Assembly (NCBI GenBank): GCA_021151825.1 | Contig: JAGKWQ010000001.1 | Location: 806,001 to 870,000 of the forward strand | From: Cellvibrionaceae bacterium | GTDB taxonomy: Bacteria > Pseudomonadota > Gammaproteobacteria > Pseudomonadales > Cellvibrionaceae | Length of the DNA: 64,000 nucleotides | Reading direction: 5' to 3' | Shown: one piece after another, positions 60,698 through 64,000 of the stretch | Layout of the letters: each line of letters begins with the position of its first letter | How positions within the stretch are numbered: the first letter of the stretch is position 1 | Position numbers and translations under genes: made by a program | The notes under the pieces: model-generated | What the model was told of the DNA's origin: nothing | Seen by the model: only the letters and a program-made list of their open reading frames with translations | Databases searched by the model: none

Positions 60698-61158
60698 AAA
60701 AAGTACCTGTTAGAGAGTGCGTCAGAAAAATAAAAAGTGTGGGAATAAATGGTGTTAGCGTGTCGGGCGAATTGTAGCTGCGCCGTACCAAAAAAGGTAT
60801 TCCCGTTAGTACACAAATATTCAGCAGAATTCACATCAACCCGGGTTTATTTATTCATCATCAATACCCGTGTATAGCCATCCATTGTCATCCAATTGAA
60901 CTTTTATTAGTAGGAGTAAGTCTGAGGGGCCTGGCTTTATCGGTTCGTTGAGCAGATAAAAGGCAGCTGCAAATGGGCATCAGCACACATTTCGTGGCGA
61001 TCTGCCGGCGAGATTACCGCCAAAAACGCGCACATTTGCCTAAAGTTGGTATACCATTGCCGCCTGCTCTGGCGCTGTGAAGGGTGTCGGCTAGGAACAG
61101 ACGCATCGCGCGTTTCACACAATCATTACAAACTAAAGATTACATTATAAGGTGAATT
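60698..61158. other. Intergenic region between algP and fklB
   Basis: These 461 bases carry divergent promoters and no gene. A 10-bp perfect palindrome TGGTATACCA (61047-61056) is the only distinctive site and resembles half-sites of GntR-family operators. An A/T-rich ribosome site AAGGTGA precedes 61159. Confidence 0.55.
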
Positions 61159-61914
61159 ATGTTTACTAAACGCTTATTGGTTGTTGGCCTTATGGCTGCT
61201 ACTGCTGGCCTGATTGGCTGCAACAAAAAAGAAGAAGTAAAACCTGTTGATGACAGCGCCAAGCTGGCGACCCTGGAGCAAAAGGCTAACTACATCATTG
61301 GTCAAAACCTGGGCAAGAATCTGCAAAACGGCGGATTGACTATTGAGCCGGAAGCATTGGCATTAGCATTGACCGATGTACGTGATGGCAAAGCTGCACG
61401 TATTAGCGAAGAAGATCAACAAAAGATCATGCAAGAAGTTCAGCAAAAAGCGATGGCTAAACAAGAAGAAGAACAAAAGAAGCTGAGCGAAACCAACATT
61501 GCTGACGGTAAAAAATACCTGGACGAAAACAAGGCGAAAGAAGGTGTAACTACCACCGCTAGCGGCTTGCAATACAAAGTGATTACCGAAGGTAAAGGTC
61601 CAAAGCCAAAAGCAACTGACACCGTTACTGTGAACTACGCTGGCAAGCTGATCAATGGCACCGAGTTTGATAGCTCTGCTAAAAACGGCGGCCCGGTTTC
61701 TTTCCCATTGGATGGCGTAATCGCTGGTTGGACTGAAGCTCTGCAATTGATGCCAAAAGGTTCCAAGTGGGAAATCGTAATCCCGTCTGACCTGGCTTAC
61801 GGTGCTGGTGGCCAAGGCCCAATCCCACCATCATCAACCCTGATTTTCGAAGTTGAACTGCTGGATATCAAAGCGCCTGAAGCCGCTGCAGCAGATGACA
61901 AGAAAAAGAAATAA
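61159..61914 (+). CDS. FKBP-type peptidyl-prolyl isomerase lipoprotein
   Basis: The 251-residue protein has a lipobox (TAGLIGC, Cys21) and so is an outer- or inner-membrane lipoprotein. A helical dimerisation region follows (about 35-125, with EQKANYIIGQNLGKNLQ and a KQEEEQKKLSE helix). The FKBP domain (about 135-240) carries TVNYAGKLINGTEFDSSAKNG, IAGWTEALQLMPKGSKWEIVIP and LAYGAGGQGPIPPSSTLIFEVELL. It resembles FkpA/Mip-type folding helpers. It lies next to the algP-like gene as in Pseudomonas. Codon choice suggests good expression. Confidence 0.94.
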   Translation: MFTKRLLVVGLMAATAGLIGCNKKEEVKPVDDSAKLATLEQKANYIIGQNLGKNLQNGGLTIEPEALALALTDVRDGKAARISEEDQQKIMQEVQQKAMAKQEEEQKKLSETNIADGKKYLDENKAKEGVTTTASGLQYKVITEGKGPKPKATDTVTVNYAGKLINGTEFDSSAKNGGPVSFPLDGVIAGWTEALQLMPKGSKWEIVIPSDLAYGAGGQGPIPPSSTLIFEVELLDIKAPEAAAADDKKKK

Positions 61915-61928
61915 GACCTGATTCCAGG

Positions 61929-61966
61929 CCATAAAAAAACCCGCCAATGTGCGGGTTTTTTTATGG
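61929..61966. terminator. Bidirectional intrinsic terminator
   Basis: The stem CCATAAAAAAACCCGC and its complement with a CAATGT loop lies between fklB and the convergent rsd gene. The T-rich arms suit both directions. Confidence 0.94.
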
Positions 61967-61990
61967 CTGATTGAACGGCTAATTGCGCGA

Positions 61991-62455
61991 TTAACTAACC
62001 AAATCTTTATGCGCCGTGTGCAACACAGCAATCAAACGATCTTCCGCACTGAAGCGAATTTCCAGTGCCTCACCCAATTGTGAAAGGTCGGGAATCAAGG
62101 CTGCCAGATCATCTGTTTCCAGATATTTATCATTAAAATCCAACAACTTTTCCGTGGTTTTATCGACAACATCATAGAGCTTGCCCGCTTCCTGCAACGC
62201 GTCCGCATCATCGAACTCGCGCCCTTCTTTAATCAGTTGGTCATACACCTCAAAATGACCAGCAGAAACATAGTCGACCAGAATTTGGCAAAAGATACGC
62301 AATTTCTCACCGCGCTGGATATCGCTCAAATCTTCATTCAGTCCACTCAGTGCGCAATATTGCACCAGCATTTCCTGACGCTCTTCCAGCCAGCGATCAA
62401 TAATTTCACTGACGCCACCCCAGCGCTCTTTGGCAGTTTTGCAATTCTCTAACAT
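61991..62455 (-). CDS. rsd: Rsd/AlgQ family anti-sigma-70 regulator
   Basis: The 154-residue protein matches Rsd/AlgQ, which binds the sigma-70 region 4 and lowers its use in stationary phase. Landmarks are RWGGVSEIIDRWLEERQEMLVQYCALSG, CQILVDYVSAGHFEVYDQL and the C-terminal LGEALEIRFSAEDRLI. ATG 62455 has AGGA 8 bases upstream. In Pseudomonas it is known as AlgQ and sits between dsbB/dsbH and fklB, exactly the arrangement here. Confidence 0.92.
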   Translation of the reverse strand: MLENCKTAKERWGGVSEIIDRWLEERQEMLVQYCALSGLNEDLSDIQRGEKLRIFCQILVDYVSAGHFEVYDQLIKEGREFDDADALQEAGKLYDVVDKTTEKLLDFNDKYLETDDLAALIPDLSQLGEALEIRFSAEDRLIAVLHTAHKDLVS

Positions 62456-62563
62456 CAGATGTTCCTATGACTTTTAAAAAGGTAGTCGTATTGCAGAGCC
62501 TGAATTGCCCCGACTCGTTATGAGCCCCCACAATAGGCCATCTGCTCAAACAGGGCAAGCCAA

Positions 62564-63076
62564 TCAGGCCAGTTTGTCGTCCTTACGCAGCAACTGATAA
62601 AGGTTCACCAACGCCAGACCGATGAAGGCAATAAAGGTCCACGCCGCCAGGCTCAGGCCAAGGATTTTATCCACATGGGCGCAGTTACCATCGCCTTGTA
62701 GCAATAATTTGAACGCTTCCATAAACGGAAACTCTTCAAAGATATAAGCCAAACCGGGGCCGCACGCAGGCACCTGGTCTTCAGGCAAACTTTGTAACCA
62801 CAATTGGCGGCCGGCAAAACAGGCACCGAGAATCGGGCTTACAATACCCAGCACCGCGTAAACACGACGCCCACCCAGCGCAGGATTATGAATGGCCGCA
62901 ATTAACGCGAGAACACCGGTAAGCACCACAAAACCGCGCTGGGTAATGCACAGAGAACAAGGAACCATTTTCATCACATGTTCCATGTACGCTGCAGCGA
63001 GCATCATCAATGTACAGACGATAAAAATCAGAAAATTGGTTTGGCGACTATTAATGTGATGTACACGGGAAAACAT
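62564..63076 (-). CDS. dsbB: Disulfide bond formation protein DsbB
   Basis: DsbB reoxidises DsbA and passes electrons to quinones in the inner membrane. The 170-residue protein has four helices, the first cysteine pair Cys40-Cys43 in MVPCSLCITQRG and the second pair Cys105 (PACGPGL) and Cys132 (DGNCAHV). All four redox residues are present. It lies 108 bases upstream of rsd on the same strand. The length is standard. Its DsbA partner is not in the window. Confidence 0.95.
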   Translation of the reverse strand: MFSRVHHINSRQTNFLIFIVCTLMMLAAAYMEHVMKMVPCSLCITQRGFVVLTGVLALIAAIHNPALGGRRVYAVLGIVSPILGACFAGRQLWLQSLPEDQVPACGPGLAYIFEEFPFMEAFKLLLQGDGNCAHVDKILGLSLAAWTFIAFIGLALVNLYQLLRKDDKLA

Positions 63077-63268
63077 GGGAGATCCTTATTAGGGTTGTTG
63101 TCTTAAGGTTATGTATGGTGCGCTATGGTAAGCAATTAAACGGCAACCGGGCCAGCGCTTTTAGCGGAAATACCGCGCGTGCCAGATGCATAGGCTATGC
63201 TTGGTGGGCAAGTTTCCGCTGGTTTGAGCGCGAAAGATGGCACAAGTTTCACGGGTGAGGAATCGGGT

Positions 63269-63838
63269 ATGAAAAATTATTGGGTGCGCAGTTTTGGCGT
63301 GGTTTGGGGATTGGTTGCAGCGGGGGCGATGGCCTCGGGCGGTGGCAACGCGCCCGCCGAAGGGGTGAATTATATTGCAATCGCGCCACCGCTGATTGTG
63401 AATTATGGTGGCCCGGGCAAGGTGCGTTACATCAAAGCAGAATTATCCTTACGCGCCGAAAATGCCACTGATGCAACAGAAGTAATGCATCACTTGCCAC
63501 TCATTCGCGATCGGCTGGTCAGTATTCTGAGCGCACAGACAGAAGAAGTCATCAGCACCGCAGAAGGTAAGGAATATCTGCGCGTGTATGCGTTAGCTGA
63601 AATTAACAAAGCGTTGCTGAAGGTAGAGGGTCACGATCATCATGATGAAGAGCATGATGATAAACATGGCGATGACCACGATAAAAAACCGGCGGCAGAA
63701 AAAGATTCCCACGGTGCTGAAGTGGCGACCACCGAAGCAGAACATACAGCACCCGCACTGCCGTCAGCGGCAGATGTAAAACCAGTAAAAGGTCCGGCCT
63801 CTGATTTGTTTTTCAATAATTTCGTAGTGCAAAAATAA
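63269..63838 (+). CDS. FliL-like protein with histidine/aspartate-rich tail segment
   Basis: The 189-residue protein starts at ATG 63269 (GAGG upstream) with a hydrophobic segment (about 8-28). A FliL-type domain follows, with YIAIAPPLIVNYGGPGKVRYIKAELSL and LPLIRDRLVSILSAQTEEVI. The FliL C-terminal motif SDLFFNNFVVQK is at the very end. Between them (about 130-165) lies an insertion rich in His, Asp and Glu (GHDHHDEEHDDKHGDDHDKK) that could bind divalent metals. No flagellar gene is near, so a role in motility is uncertain. Confidence 0.82.
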   Translation: MKNYWVRSFGVVWGLVAAGAMASGGGNAPAEGVNYIAIAPPLIVNYGGPGKVRYIKAELSLRAENATDATEVMHHLPLIRDRLVSILSAQTEEVISTAEGKEYLRVYALAEINKALLKVEGHDHHDEEHDDKHGDDHDKKPAAEKDSHGAEVATTEAEHTAPALPSAADVKPVKGPASDLFFNNFVVQK

Positions 63839-63880
63839 TGTTCTTCACACCGGCGCGCAGTGCGCCGGTAACAACTCCGC

Positions 63881-64000
63881 TCATTCGCAACGACTACATC
63901 CGCGATATTGGCTGTAATAACTTTCCAGATATTCATCAAACGACACTTCGCGACGCGCCTCCAATAACTGCTGCTCCTGCAACGATTTTTTACTCATAGC
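63881..64000 (-). CDS. gshA: Probable C-terminal end of glutamate-cysteine ligase
   Basis: The open frame enters from beyond the right edge (codon GCT at 64000-63998) and ends at TGA 63881, giving AMSKKSLQEQQLLEAR followed by REVSFDEYLESYYSQYRGC and SRCE. The pattern S-L-x-x-Q-x-x-x-E, then x-S-F-D-E-Y-L-x-x-Y, resembles the C-terminus of GshA proteins. It ends with a CxxC-like SRCE tail. An ATG at 63997 would give a 38-residue protein, but it has no ribosome-binding site visible within the window, so I favour a partial gene. Confidence 0.5.
   Translation of the reverse strand, partial: AMSKKSLQEQQLLEARREVSFDEYLESYYSQYRGCSRCE

Overview
The window looks like a chromosomal segment of a Gammaproteobacterium close to Cellvibrio/Saccharophagus (Cellvibrionaceae). 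This is inferred from moderate GC content, Pseudomonas-like gene neighbourhoods (rppH-ptsP-lgt-thyA-folA; ABC-F/TIGR02444/DUF2789/algP/fklB/rsd/dsbB; glnA...DUF4124-ntrB-ntrC), DUF3450-coupled ExbB proteins, and poly-serine and thrombospondin-3-rich surface proteins. Most of the window is core chromosome. I see no tRNA, rRNA, insertion sequence, phage gene or CRISPR array.

Layout. 1-2311 (minus): start of an ExbB/TolQ-type energy-transduction operon with DUF3450. 2554-7785 (minus): folA, thyA, lgt, ptsP, rppH read as one block, divergent from a HAD phosphatase. 8704-12259: rlmI, then a large Ig-like lipoprotein. 12314-18612: dtd, a membrane-anchored AraC regulator, pip, a WYL regulator with tag, a secreted PQQ sugar dehydrogenase and a GGCT protein. 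18749-23323: hemH followed by a heme oxygenase that abuts a bacteriophytochrome hybrid kinase, together a route from protoheme to biliverdin to a red-light sensor. 23382-25434 (minus): Nudix, TauE and an Mpv17-like membrane protein. 25543-35047: typA, a vapBC toxin-antitoxin pair, an outer-membrane barrel, an acyltransferase overlapping thiI, and two tandem, strongly similar chemoreceptors. 35085-36293: a CPA2-type antiporter.

36577-51102 is the nitrogen region: glnA with a sigma-54 promoter and two NtrC-like sites at E. coli-like distances, and ntrB-ntrC about 10 kb downstream. Between them lies a block (38400-47770) that is not part of the usual glnA-ntrBC neighbourhood. It has a divergent OmpR-type regulator and 7TMR-DISM histidine kinase, seven tandem 10-bp repeats ending at a -10 box, a leader with mutually exclusive hairpins, a small exported protein, and a 2030-residue surface protein. 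That protein has cadherin-like domains, about a thousand residues of TSP3 repeats, a GlyGly-CTERM-like segment and a C-terminal OmpA-type barrel. This is the best candidate for an undescribed system: a surface module that looks to be controlled by its own two-component pair.

51437-64000: a third chemoreceptor, a GNAT/FemAB-like protein, ExoD, a YfaZ-like porin, an unrecognised secreted protein, then the algP/rsd/dsbB neighbourhood, a FliL-like protein with a histidine-rich tail, and what is probably the C-terminal end of gshA.
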